Shown: piece by piece, positions 1 through 6,676 of the stretch
Position numbering within the stretch: the stretch's first letter is position 1
Layout of the letters: every line of letters starts with the position of its first letter
Notes under the pieces: generated by a model
What the model was told of the DNA's origin: nothing
The model's database searches: none
What the model saw: only the letters and a program-made list of their open reading frames with translations
Assembly (NCBI GenBank): GCA_964386535.1
Contig: CAYLRY010000054.1
Location: forward strand, 1 to 16,562
DNA length: 16,562 nucleotides
Source: CAYLRY01 sp964386535
GTDB lineage: Bacteria > Chloroflexota > Dehalococcoidia > Dehalococcoidales > UBA3254
Direction of reading: 5' to 3'
Translations under genes and position numbers: made by a program

Positions 1-69
1 TTTTAAGTCAAGTGAACTTACATAAGCTTGATTAGCCTTGTTTGATAGCGGATTTGGGGCGTTATAGAC

Positions 70-97
70 TTGACATTTCGTAAGGGACATGTAAAAC
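70..97 (+). promoter_or_regulatory. Candidate sigma-A promoter for the SnoaL-like gene
   Basis: A perfect TTGACA (70-75) is followed after 16 bases by TAAAAC (92-97, four of six matches to TATAAT). It sits about 35 bases upstream of the start codon at 132 and just before the ribosome site AAAGGAG (115-121). The -10 box is weak, so this is a candidate only. Confidence 0.4.
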
Positions 98-131
98 TCT
101 GTCTAAATTAAATTAAAGGAGATATTTTGCT

Positions 132-572
132 ATGAACCGCCAGCAATTTCTGGAATATGCTGATCATTTCAATAACCACAGGTGGGATAAGGTGGTTAGC
201 TATTTTTGCCCGGATGTGACCGTAGAATATCCGGACAACTTCCAGGGCCCCCAGATCCCCGGCTTAACCGGCAAAACGCTCCATGGCCCGCAGGAGTTCA
301 TCGCCAATTATGAGGCTATAGCCGCTGATGTGCGCGAAGTCCTGAATGTGGGAGTTTTTCTATCCAGGGGCAGGCATTTTTGTGTAGAACTAATTACTGA
401 ATTCCACGTTTTCCGCAATCCGCCTGAAGGCTCACCGCGCCAGTGGAAAAAAGGCGACGTCATTATCTTGAACCAGAATGTGCTTTACGACCTGGATGAA
501 AAAGGCAAGTTCAAGCGCATCCGCATCTTCCATCACCGCCACCTGGACCCCTCGCTGGCAAAACATAAATAA
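132..572 (+). CDS. SnoaL/NTF2-like fold protein
   Basis: A 146-residue soluble protein with the layout of the NTF2-like/SnoaL superfamily. An N-terminal helix (FLEYADHFNNHRWDKVVSYF, residues 6-25) is followed by an acidic, aromatic strand (PDVTVEYPD), a helical 'HGPQEFIANYEAI' segment, and a run of beta strands ending in 'FKRIRIFHHRHLDPS'. Family members are cone-shaped alpha+beta barrels that act as small-molecule isomerases, dehydratases or cyclases, or only bind ligands; the length of about 140 residues is typical. Acidic and His residues that could line the pocket are present, but I cannot assign a catalytic pair. Start ATG 132 has AAAGGAG ten bases upstream and its own candidate promoter. 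The next gene follows 53 bases downstream. In an oxidoreductase-rich neighbourhood a role on a cyclic substrate is plausible, but the substrate is unknown. Confidence 0.8.
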   Translation: MNRQQFLEYADHFNNHRWDKVVSYFCPDVTVEYPDNFQGPQIPGLTGKTLHGPQEFIANYEAIAADVREVLNVGVFLSRGRHFCVELITEFHVFRNPPEGSPRQWKKGDVIILNQNVLYDLDEKGKFKRIRIFHHRHLDPSLAKHK

Positions 573-625
573 AAAAACACAAAACAGAAGCGCCATAATC
601 CGGTTGATGGTAAGGAGTGCAAAGT

Positions 626-1345
626 GTGTGCTATTTTTCATCCATCAGTGTAGGCTTTAAAATCATTGAAGATAGATTTGGCGCCAGATTCGTTCAAACC
701 GAGTCCTTCAAACCTGTTTACAGCGCTTCTGCTTTTACTTTTCCATCTCTTCCCGTAATCTCTAATGAGGCTGCTGAACAAATAGTCCTGATGCAGTGGG
801 GACTCATCCCTTTCTGGGCCAAGAACCTTGAAGCGGCTCTTAATCTCAGGGAAAAGACCCTAAACGCCAGAGCAGAGTCCATTTTTGAGAGACCGGCTTT
901 CCGGCTGGCTGTAAAATCTAAACGCTGTCTGGTTCTGGCAGACGGTTTTTTTGAGTGGAGACATGAAAATAAAAAGGCTTTCCCCTATTATATCAGGCTA
1001 AAGAATCAGGCTCCTTTCGCTTTTGCCGGCATCTGGGATAACTGGAGAAATCCTGACAAACAGGAAAATATAAAAACTTTCAGCATTATAACCACCAGAG
1101 CCAATCCTTTACTTGAGAAAATCCACAATATTAAAAAAAGGATGCCCTGCATCTTATCCAGGGAAAATGAAAAAACCTGGTTGCAAAAAGAGCTGGACAA
1201 AGACAGCATCCAGGCCCTGTTGCAGCCATATGATTCCGGTGAAATGGAGGCTTATCCTGTTTCCAGGATGGTTAACAGGCTGGGTTATAACACCGATAAT
1301 CCAGCGGTTTTAAAAAGGCAAGATTATCTAGATTTACCGGAATAA
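626..1345 (+). CDS. SRAP domain protein (HMCES/YedK family, abasic-site response)
   Basis: Family members form a covalent thiazolidine crosslink with abasic sites in single-stranded DNA through Cys2, shielding the lesion. I start the gene at GTG 626, not at GTG 617. The ribosome site AAGGAG (612-617) is eight bases before 626 and overlaps 617, and only the 626 start puts Cys at position 2 (MCYFSSISVGFK). The 239-residue product keeps the other active-site positions: Asn80 in TLNARAES, Glu110 in DGFFEW, and His167 in KIHNIKKRMPCIL. The 'IHNxKKRMP' form has two extra residues compared with the E. coli-type IHxRMP. 'MQWGLIPFW' and 'RCLVLADGFFEW' are also family hallmarks. Length fits the usual 200-240 residues. 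A probable terminator begins at its stop codon. The family assignment is firm; the DNA-repair role is by homology. Confidence 0.93.
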   Translation: MCYFSSISVGFKIIEDRFGARFVQTESFKPVYSASAFTFPSLPVISNEAAEQIVLMQWGLIPFWAKNLEAALNLREKTLNARAESIFERPAFRLAVKSKRCLVLADGFFEWRHENKKAFPYYIRLKNQAPFAFAGIWDNWRNPDKQENIKTFSIITTRANPLLEKIHNIKKRMPCILSRENEKTWLQKELDKDSIQALLQPYDSGEMEAYPVSRMVNRLGYNTDNPAVLKRQDYLDLPE

Positions 1346-1376
1346 CCGGATAGTTGTATAGATCCAGGTTATTTTT
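1344..1376 (+). terminator. Probable intrinsic terminator after the SRAP gene
   Basis: AACCGGAT (1344-1351) pairs with ATCC-A-GGTT (1362-1370) with one bulged A and a 10-base loop, followed at once by ATTTTTATT. The stem starts inside the TAA stop codon of the SRAP gene. The bulge and the short U run make it moderate in strength. Confidence 0.5.
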
Positions 1377-1569
1377 ATTCAACAGCCACCGCTTATTCAG
1401 CTAATATATTGGCATTGGGCTCATAAATTCTGGTATCATTTAGTTACAGGATCAAACCAGCAAACCGGCAATAGGCCTGACGCTCCGGTTTTCCGGCTTG
1501 ATTAAAAACCATGCCCCCGTTTTTACAAACAGCCTCAAGGACCTGACTGGGCCGGGCAAAGGTGATAAC

Positions 1570-1599
1570 TTGACAGTGATTTTTGTTATAGTCTATACC
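1570..1599 (+). promoter_or_regulatory. Candidate sigma-A promoter for the small KOW-like gene
   Basis: A perfect TTGACA (1570-1575) is followed after 18 bases by TATACC (1594-1599, four of six). The predicted transcript would start about 30 bases before the start codon at 1638 and include the strong ribosome site GGAGGAGA (1623-1630). The preceding 220 bases hold only the SRAP terminator and nothing else I recognise. Confidence 0.5.
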
Positions 1600-1637
1600 A
1601 AATTTGAAACTTTTTAGCGGGTGGAGGAGAACATACA

Positions 1638-1835
1638 ATGGCGAAGTTTAAGAAAGGTGATAGGGTGAAAGTCCGTTTAGATTCCAATTCGCCTTTTAGA
1701 GGCCGCACTGGGATCGTAAGTGAAAATCCGGTTTCTGACTCCTATGGATATATGTATATTATAAAATTTGAATCTAAGGGTTATTCGCCGACATACCGCA
1801 TTGGAGAGAGAGACCTGGAAGCGGCGAATGACTGA
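1638..1835 (+). CDS. Small KOW/SH3-barrel-like protein, function unknown
   Basis: A 65-residue basic protein with a very strong ribosome site (GGAGGAGA, spacing about 8) and its own candidate promoter, so it is very likely expressed. The N-terminal half, KFKKGDRVKVRLD followed by 'PFRGRTGIVSENP', resembles the KOW motif of NusG and ribosomal protein L24/L26, in which GDxVxV and GxxGxV surround a turn of a small SH3-like barrel. The second half (YMYIIKFESKGYSPTYRIGERDLEAA) gives further strands ending in the 'ERDLE' pattern often seen in small DUF proteins of this fold. No catalytic residues are seen. An RNA- or protein-binding role is inferred from the fold only. It converges with the MFS gene, 25 bases away, with no clear terminator between them. 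Confidence 0.7.
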   Translation: MAKFKKGDRVKVRLDSNSPFRGRTGIVSENPVSDSYGYMYIIKFESKGYSPTYRIGERDLEAAND

Positions 1836-1860
1836 AAATCAAAAGATATTGTGAATACAT

Positions 1861-3006
1861 TTACTCCCTGTGACCTCTGAGAAAAGGAGAGCAGATCAGC
1901 GCCAGAGCGATGTTGGTGGAAGCGGATATCACCAGCAGGTCGCCGTAATCGAAACTGTATCTGTCCATTAACCGTCCCATCAGGGGAGCTACTGCTACAC
2001 CCACCTCCTGTGTAATGAAATAATAAACACCGTAGATGGTGGAACGGAACCTGGGGGTAGTCTGGCCCATGATAAATGCCTCCATAACAGGCATACGCAT
2101 ATAGCTGAATACCCCCATAAAAAACAGTAAAGCGAATAAAGGAATACCATAGGGTACAATTGACAGCAGTAACATTAAAATGGACCCAAGGATGCTGGTG
2201 GCAATTATTAAAGGCACCCTTCCCAGGCGGTCAGATAGATAACCCCCGACAGGCCCTGCGAAAAGACCGGCAATGGGGCTGATGGAGAGAAGGGATCCGG
2301 CTATCTGTTCGCTTACGTGGAAATGGTCCACAAAATACAAAGACATGTAAATCATAATGGAGCCGCTAATTGCCCCGCTGATAATTGTCCAGGTCATTAG
2401 TGCTATCAAACGCCGTTTATAACCCGCAGAAGGGTGGGCCTCTACCACGGTATTTTGAGAATTAGACTGGTAGTGCTGGTTTCCGATGGTGCGTTTCCGC
2501 AAAACAGAAAAAAAGATAATGCCCAAAATAGCGGTAGGTATGGAGAGGATGATATAGGACCAGTGCCAGCCCAGCGCCGCGGCTATCGCCGCCGCTGCCA
2601 GGGGAGCAACCAAAAAACTGGCGCTCCCGCCGATGGTGTGAAAACCAAGAGCCCGTCCCCGGTTTTTAGGTTCAACTGAGGATGAAATCAGCGGTGCGGA
2701 AGAAGGATGATAGCCGCCGCCGCAGAGACCCATCAATATCAAAAAAACAATAAGCATGATATAAGTGCTGGATATACCTATTAAAAACCCAGCTACCGCT
2801 ACACCGAGTATACCAATTAAAAGCAGTGTGCGCCGTCCAATACGGTCTGCCAGCCAGCCTGCCGGTAACTGACCAAATCCATAGGAAAGAGAAAAAGCTG
2901 TAGCCACGATACCTGACTGCGTATAATTCAGCCCGAAATCTTTACGGATAAAAGGCAGAAGCGCATTGGTCAATGAAGTTAACAGGTGGTGGCTGAAGTG
3001 GGCCAT
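1861..3006 (-). CDS. Major facilitator superfamily transporter (fosmidomycin-resistance-like group)
   Basis: A polytopic membrane protein of 381 residues counted from the first ATG. Motif A appears as GWLADRIGRR (residues 50-59), and the matching C-terminal half carries GGYLSDRLGR. 'GGYHPSSAPLIS' and 'GRALGFHTIGGSASFLVAPL' resemble the Fsr-like drug efflux group. About twelve hydrophobic segments are visible, so it should move a small solute by proton antiport; the substrate is unknown. The true start is probably upstream. The frame stays open to a stop at 3129-3127, and TTLPLFV precedes the first Met to complete the first membrane helix. No ribosome site serves the ATG, while AAGGA (3102-3098) lies seven bases before an in-frame ATT (3090-3088), adding 28 residues. 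There is no in-frame ATG, GTG or TTG in that stretch. A strong promoter lies at 3202-3174. Confidence 0.93.
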   Translation of the reverse strand: MAHFSHHLLTSLTNALLPFIRKDFGLNYTQSGIVATAFSLSYGFGQLPAGWLADRIGRRTLLLIGILGVAVAGFLIGISSTYIMLIVFLILMGLCGGGYHPSSAPLISSSVEPKNRGRALGFHTIGGSASFLVAPLAAAAIAAALGWHWSYIILSIPTAILGIIFFSVLRKRTIGNQHYQSNSQNTVVEAHPSAGYKRRLIALMTWTIISGAISGSIMIYMSLYFVDHFHVSEQIAGSLLSISPIAGLFAGPVGGYLSDRLGRVPLIIATSILGSILMLLLSIVPYGIPLFALLFFMGVFSYMRMPVMEAFIMGQTTPRFRSTIYGVYYFITQEVGVAVAPLMGRLMDRYSFDYGDLLVISASTNIALALICSPFLRGHRE

Positions 3007-3173
3007 TACAAAGAGCGGCAGTGTTGTCTTAATAAAAGAACCCTGCGGAGAACCACGGACATCAGCCTCTCTGGAACTACTTGCGTTAATATCTTTATCC
3101 TTTCCGGTCGTATACCAGGCCGCTTTTCATCCCTGGCTTTGTCCTGATAAGCAGGCAAAGTGGATTGACCGTA

Positions 3174-3202
3174 ATTATATAGGTTTACTGTTATTATTGC
3201 AA
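3174..3202 (-). promoter_or_regulatory. Strong sigma-A promoter for the MFS gene
   Basis: On the minus strand TTGCAA (3202-3197) is followed after 17 bases by a perfect TATAAT (3179-3174). Transcription would begin near 3167. That leaves a leader of about 77 bases to the proposed ATT start at 3090, or about 160 bases to the first ATG at 3006. Confidence 0.6.
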
Positions 3203-3307
3203 AAATAGTAACCATGCATACTATCAATCGGGCACCATTGTTTAATCAAAATATAACAGACAGGAATTCCAGGATTTGGGCCCAGAAAAAAGTGTTCTTC
3301 AGACCTA

Positions 3308-3336
3308 TTGTTTTGAGGCTGTTTGTGGTGTATAAT
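3308..3336 (+). promoter_or_regulatory. Candidate promoter for the GYD gene
   Basis: TTGTTT (3308-3313, three of six) is followed after 17 bases by a perfect TATAAT (3331-3336). The leader to the GYD start would be about 235 bases and would carry the hairpin and palindrome described for this region. Confidence 0.35.
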
Positions 3337-3551
3337 CTGGCTAATCGGAAAAAATGCTAAGCTAGCAAACCTGAATACCATCTTGGCAGCCGTTTGACAG
3401 GTGTATCTTGATTAGCTGATTTACTATTCTGAACGATATCATTCAAGATAACAGGTCCTGTGTCCGGATGCTGGCGCTTCCAAAATTATATAGCATGGTA
3501 CAGGGGTGATGTTAACTACGGTGGACCGCTCAGTGCCTGAAGGCACCGGGT

Positions 3552-3566
3552 TTAATATTATATTAA
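3552..3566. repeat. 15-base AT palindrome at the GYD ribosome site
   Basis: TTAATAT-T-ATATTAA is a perfect inverted repeat with a one-base centre. Its last two bases are the first two of the ribosome site AAGGAGGG (3565-3572). It could be an operator or a helix that affects translation; either is inference. Confidence 0.4.
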
Positions 3567-3579
3567 GGAGGGAAATGCC

Positions 3580-3882
3580 ATGTTGTATTGCTTAATGACC
3601 ACATTGACCGCTGAAGGCAGGAAATCTGTTAAACGGAACCCCGGTCGTATCTGGGAAGTCAATAAAGAAATAGAAAAAATGGGAGCCAAGGTTATAGCTC
3701 AATATAAACTGCTGGGCCCTTACGATTTCGTTAATATTATTGAGGCAGAGAATGCACGTGTTATTTCACGGGTAGTGGTAGAAATCTGTGCCAGGGGTAC
3801 CATTGAGCCCATGTTAATGGGGGCCATCACCATAGAAGATTTCGTTAAAGAAATTCAAACTGCGAACAGCCTGGAGCAATAA
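3580..3882 (+). CDS. GYD domain protein
   Basis: A 100-residue protein matching the GYD family over nearly its full length. It has an opening strand 'LYCLMTTLTAEGRKSVK', a helix with 'VNKEIEKMGAKV', the diagnostic turn 'GPYDFVNIIEA' (residues 46-56, where family members often have GxYD), and a closing 'RGTIEPMLMGAITIEDFV'. The fold is a small ferredoxin-like alpha/beta domain related to dimeric alpha-beta barrels. Family function is not established; members occur as single small proteins near redox and stress genes. The start is clear, with AAGGAGGG eight bases upstream. It is flanked by long non-coding stretches on both sides, so it is probably monocistronic. No metal or catalytic motif is evident. 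Confidence 0.9.
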   Translation: MLYCLMTTLTAEGRKSVKRNPGRIWEVNKEIEKMGAKVIAQYKLLGPYDFVNIIEAENARVISRVVVEICARGTIEPMLMGAITIEDFVKEIQTANSLEQ

Positions 3883-3955
3883 TGGTCTCCGGTTTTTCTA
3901 TACCGGATACTGTTCATCCAATTACTTAAGTAAATTCCGGCCTTCTGTCTTGTAG

Positions 3956-4004
3956 CCGGCTGGCATCACTGAGACTGAAATTTACGGCTCTGTCTGCCAG
4001 CCGG
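3956..4004. repeat. Perfect 10-base inverted repeat
   Basis: CCGGCTGGCA (3956-3965) and TGCCAGCCGG (3995-4004) are exact reverse complements around a 29-base loop. ATTCCGG (3934-3940) can instead pair with CCGGAAT (4001-4007), so two mutually exclusive folds are possible. No U run follows, so it is not a standard intrinsic terminator. Confidence 0.6.
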
Positions 4005-4118
4005 AATAACGGATTACGTAGAAAAAATATTGCCCCCTAAAGCCGGAAAAGCATTTTAACGTAAAATAACCGTTTTACCCTTCCCCCCTTAACCGCTCTT
4101 CTATTAAGTTCATCTTAA

Positions 4119-4127
4119 TGATATAAT
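4119..4127 (+). promoter_or_regulatory. Extended -10 promoter of the flavoprotein operon
   Basis: TGA-TATAAT: a perfect TATAAT (4122-4127) preceded by the TGn extension (4119-4121). No good -35 box lies at the right distance, as is common for extended -10 promoters. Transcription from about 4134 would give a leader of about 110 bases before ATG 4242. Confidence 0.55.
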
Positions 4128-4241
4128 ACCCTTTACTTTCAGGAATAAACCCGGTTTCTATTTTTTCGGTTTTGTTAAACAAGTTGAAAATATATTGAAG
4201 AACTACCTAGTAGATTATAAATATTAAAGGAGGGTGCGTAT

Positions 4242-6215
4242 ATGAATACCTGGCAGGACTATATACGGAAAGACGGCCTGGCTCCGGAATGGCCTTACCC
4301 GGTCCGCTATGGGGAAGAAACCGAAGTGGCGGCAGATGTCCTGGTCCTGGGCGGCGGGGTGGCTGGATTCCATGCGGCGATCAATGCGGCCAAACGGGGA
4401 GCCAGAGTGGTAATGGTGGATAAAGGACCTTCCAGAAGGAGCGGGAGCAGCGGCGCTGGAGTCGACCACTGGCATGCCGCCTGTACCAACCCCTGCTCTA
4501 AACTTACACCTGAAGAAATGGTGGAAGGCCATGAAGAATACGGCGGATACCGTTATGGCGAACTGGGCAACGGGATGACCTGCTATATTACCGGCGTAGA
4601 GGCCTGGGATACTTTGCTGGAAGTGGAGCAGATGGGCGTACAGATCAGGGACGTTAATGATGAGTTCGCCGGTATGGACTTCAGGGATGATAAGACAAAA
4701 CTAATGTTTGCCTATGATTACGAAAACCGCTGGATCCTCAGAGTGGCGGCTGGCAACGTCAAACCCATTATGCATAAAGAAGTAAAAAGACAGGGTGTCA
4801 ATATATATGATTTTGTAATGGCCACCAGTCTACTCACAGAAGGGGGTAGAACCGGCGCCAGGGTCATCGGCGCTACCGGCGTAAATGTTCGCACCGGCGA
4901 GTTCTATATATTTCGGGCCAAATCCACCATACTCAGCATGGGCGCTCTGGGCTCACTCTGGGTATTTTCCACCGAACTGGGGCCTTCAGGCGTCCCGGGC
5001 CTGACCGGAGACGGCAGCGCCATGGCCTGGCAGGCAGGGGCAGAGTTTCACTCCCTGGAAGGCAGCAGTCCGTCTGCCGGCGGTTTCCGGTATCTGCCGC
5101 ATTCCAGCGGCAATCCCCATAACACCTGGAACGCTGTCAATATTGTGGATGCCAACGGCAAAGAGGTGCCCTGGGTAGATCGGGACGGAAGACTGCTGAA
5201 GACCAACCTGGAAAGGCATTTGCCCGCACCGGGGCAGAGATTTTTCAATCAGATGCACGCCAACTATGAATTGAAAGAACCACAGACCACGCCGGATCTG
5301 CCTGAGTTAATCAAAAAAGGCGAGTATGTGCTGCCCCTTTATGCTGATTTGCCCGCAATGCCTGAGAAAGAGCGCCGCGCCATCTACGGCCTGATGGTAG
5401 GCAATGAAGGCTGTACGCGCTACGGCATCTATGACGTTTTCACTAAAGCCGGCTTTAACCCGGATATCGATATGCCCCAGGCAAGTGTTTTAGCGCCTGA
5501 CCGTTATTTATTTGGAGCCTGGTGGGGAGGCATGCCCATACCTCAATGGCGCAGTTCCACCGGAGGCGGAGGCCTGGTCTTTGATTGGGACATGAAGTCT
5601 ACACTGGACGGCCTGTATGTGGCCGGGGTGCAGGGAGCGGGAGGCGATCATTCCAGCTCGGCAGTTACCGGCAGGTATGCCGGTAGAAAAGCCACCGAAT
5701 ACGCGCGCACTATAGACCTCCTGCCGGTCAACCGGAAACAGATAGATACAGAGAAAGAGCGTGTCTATGCGCCGGTCAGGTTGAAGGACGGTATGGGCTG
5801 GAAGGAGCTAAAAGCCGGACTTTGCCGCATTATGCAGGACTACTGCGGTGAATACAAGAGCGAAAACACCCTGAAAATGGGACTGATGTACCTCCAGAGC
5901 ATTGCCGAAAGCGAGGCTGCCGATACCATAGCCCGCAACCCGCATGAGCTGGCCCGCACACTGGAATGCTTCAGCCATATTACTGTAGGACAGATGGTAC
6001 TGAATGCCTGCCTGGCCCGTAAGGCCAGCAACTCTTTCCTGGGTTTCAAAAGGCTGGACTATCCGGCCATAAACCCGCCGGAGTGGAATAAATTCATAAC
6101 ACTCAGGCAGGAAAACGGCAGTGTTAAGGTGGGGGAACTGCCTCTCCGCTGGTGGCTCAAACCGCCTTATTATTCCACCTACGCAGAGAATTATAAGAAG
6201 CACTGCGGACTTTAA
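4242..6215 (+). CDS. AprA/FrdA-like FAD-dependent oxidoreductase
   Basis: A 657-residue flavoprotein of the FAD_binding_2 superfamily, which includes fumarate reductase, succinate dehydrogenase, aspartate oxidase and the adenylylsulfate reductase alpha subunit. The dinucleotide motif is GGGVAG (37-42) with Asp60 ending the second strand (VVMVDKG). 'RRSGSSGAGVDHWHAA' (65-80) is at the place where these enzymes hold the flavin. 'GVPGLTGDGSAMAWQAGAEF' (250-269) is the second FAD motif. 'LDGLYVAGVQGAGGDHSSSAVTGR' (455-478) closes the nucleotide site. Residues from about 510 form the helical C-terminal domain. I see no signal peptide, so it is cytoplasmic. The ferredoxin gene starts 18 bases downstream, giving the subunit pairing seen in AprA-AprB. 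It is not clearly AprA itself; the substrate is unknown. Start ATG 4242 has AAAGGAGG upstream. Neither a covalent-flavin His nor the fumarate-site residues could be confirmed by eye. Confidence 0.9.
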   Translation: MNTWQDYIRKDGLAPEWPYPVRYGEETEVAADVLVLGGGVAGFHAAINAAKRGARVVMVDKGPSRRSGSSGAGVDHWHAACTNPCSKLTPEEMVEGHEEYGGYRYGELGNGMTCYITGVEAWDTLLEVEQMGVQIRDVNDEFAGMDFRDDKTKLMFAYDYENRWILRVAAGNVKPIMHKEVKRQGVNIYDFVMATSLLTEGGRTGARVIGATGVNVRTGEFYIFRAKSTILSMGALGSLWVFSTELGPSGVPGLTGDGSAMAWQAGAEFHSLEGSSPSAGGFRYLPHSSGNPHNTWNAVNIVDANGKEVPWVDRDGRLLKTNLERHLPAPGQRFFNQMHANYELKEPQTTPDLPELIKKGEYVLPLYADLPAMPEKERRAIYGLMVGNEGCTRYGIYDVFTKAGFNPDIDMPQASVLAPDRYLFGAWWGGMPIPQWRSSTGGGGLVFDWDMKSTLDGLYVAGVQGAGGDHSSSAVTGRYAGRKATEYARTIDLLPVNRKQIDTEKERVYAPVRLKDGMGWKELKAGLCRIMQDYCGEYKSENTLKMGLMYLQSIAESEAADTIARNPHELARTLECFSHITVGQMVLNACLARKASNSFLGFKRLDYPAINPPEWNKFITLRQENGSVKVGELPLRWWLKPPYYSTYAENYKKHCGL

Positions 6216-6233
6216 AGGAGGTCAAAAATTATT

Positions 6234-6575
6234 ATGTATAACAAAGCTTATATGCTACCCAATCCTATGACACCCCACCAGGTGGTAATCTTTAACCCGG
6301 ACCTCTGTACCGGCTGCAACACCTGTGTGGATTCCTGCCCTGGTACAGTGCTGGTACCTAACCCACAAAAAGGCCGACCGCCCATTGTGCTTTATCCAGA
6401 TGAATGCTGGGTCTGCGGCTGCTGCGTGGGAGACTGTCCGGTACCTGGCGCCAGCCGTCTGCTGCATCCCCTGAATCTGCGTATGGGCTGGAAACGCAAA
6501 GACACAGGCAAGACCTACCGCATCGGCATGAAAGACCCGCCTCCGCCCAATACCAGACCGGCGGTAGGACCTTAA
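6234..6575 (+). CDS. Two-cluster [4Fe-4S] ferredoxin, partner of the flavoprotein
   Basis: A 113-residue electron carrier with two complete cluster motifs. The first is C25-x2-C28-x2-C31-x3-C35-P (CTGCNTCVDSCPG). The second is C58-x2-C61-x2-C64-x3-C68-P (CWVCGCCVGDCP), with an extra Cys63. The Trp and Cys-Cys in the second motif and the long tail (residues 75-113, basic then Pro-rich) recall the AprB subunit of adenylylsulfate reductase, which is somewhat longer and wraps its tail around AprA. It starts 18 bases after the flavoprotein stop; the ribosome site AAAGGAGG overlaps that stop codon, indicating coupled translation. ATG 6234 is taken as start although spacing is a little long; ATG 6252 is an alternative. 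Its likely job is to pass electrons to or from the FAD subunit. Confidence 0.92.
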   Translation: MYNKAYMLPNPMTPHQVVIFNPDLCTGCNTCVDSCPGTVLVPNPQKGRPPIVLYPDECWVCGCCVGDCPVPGASRLLHPLNLRMGWKRKDTGKTYRIGMKDPPPPNTRPAVGP

Positions 6576-6676
6576 CAAGTTGCGGTGACCTGGTTCTCAG
6601 TTACAAATTGGCGAAGAGCAGACCAGAAACTCTTAACTTAATGCTAGTTACCCAGGACTTTTTCAGGAGGTAAGCT

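Larger units (their letters stand above)
3203..3579. other. Intergenic region between MFS promoter and GYD gene
   Basis: No protein gene is supported here. It holds a candidate plus-strand promoter (TTGTTT 3308-3313, 17 bases, perfect TATAAT 3331-3336), which would give a leader of about 235 bases. Close to the GYD gene are a small hairpin GTGCC-TGAA-GGCAC (3533-3546) and a 15-base AT palindrome TTAATAT-T-ATATTAA (3552-3566) that runs into the ribosome site. A TTGACA at 3394-3399 has no acceptable -10 partner. Confidence 0.5.
3883..4241. other. Intergenic region between GYD gene and flavoprotein operon
   Basis: No gene is seen. Just after the GYD stop is a hairpin TCCGGT (3888-3893)/ACCGGA (3902-3907) with no U run. 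Next is a perfect 10-base inverted repeat (3956-3965 with 3995-4004). An extended -10 promoter element for the flavoprotein operon lies at 4119-4127, and the ribosome site AAAGGAGG ends the region. Confidence 0.5.

Noticed and set aside
3394..3422. TTGACA promoter upstream of the GYD gene
   Set aside because: No -10 box better than two of six at 16-18 bases.
3888..3907. Hairpin after the GYD stop as intrinsic terminator
   Set aside because: The stem is good (TCCGGT/ACCGGA), but the U-rich part is in the loop and no U run follows.
5808..6203. 131-codon open frame antisense to the flavoprotein gene
   Set aside because: Shadow of a GC-rich gene; no start signals.
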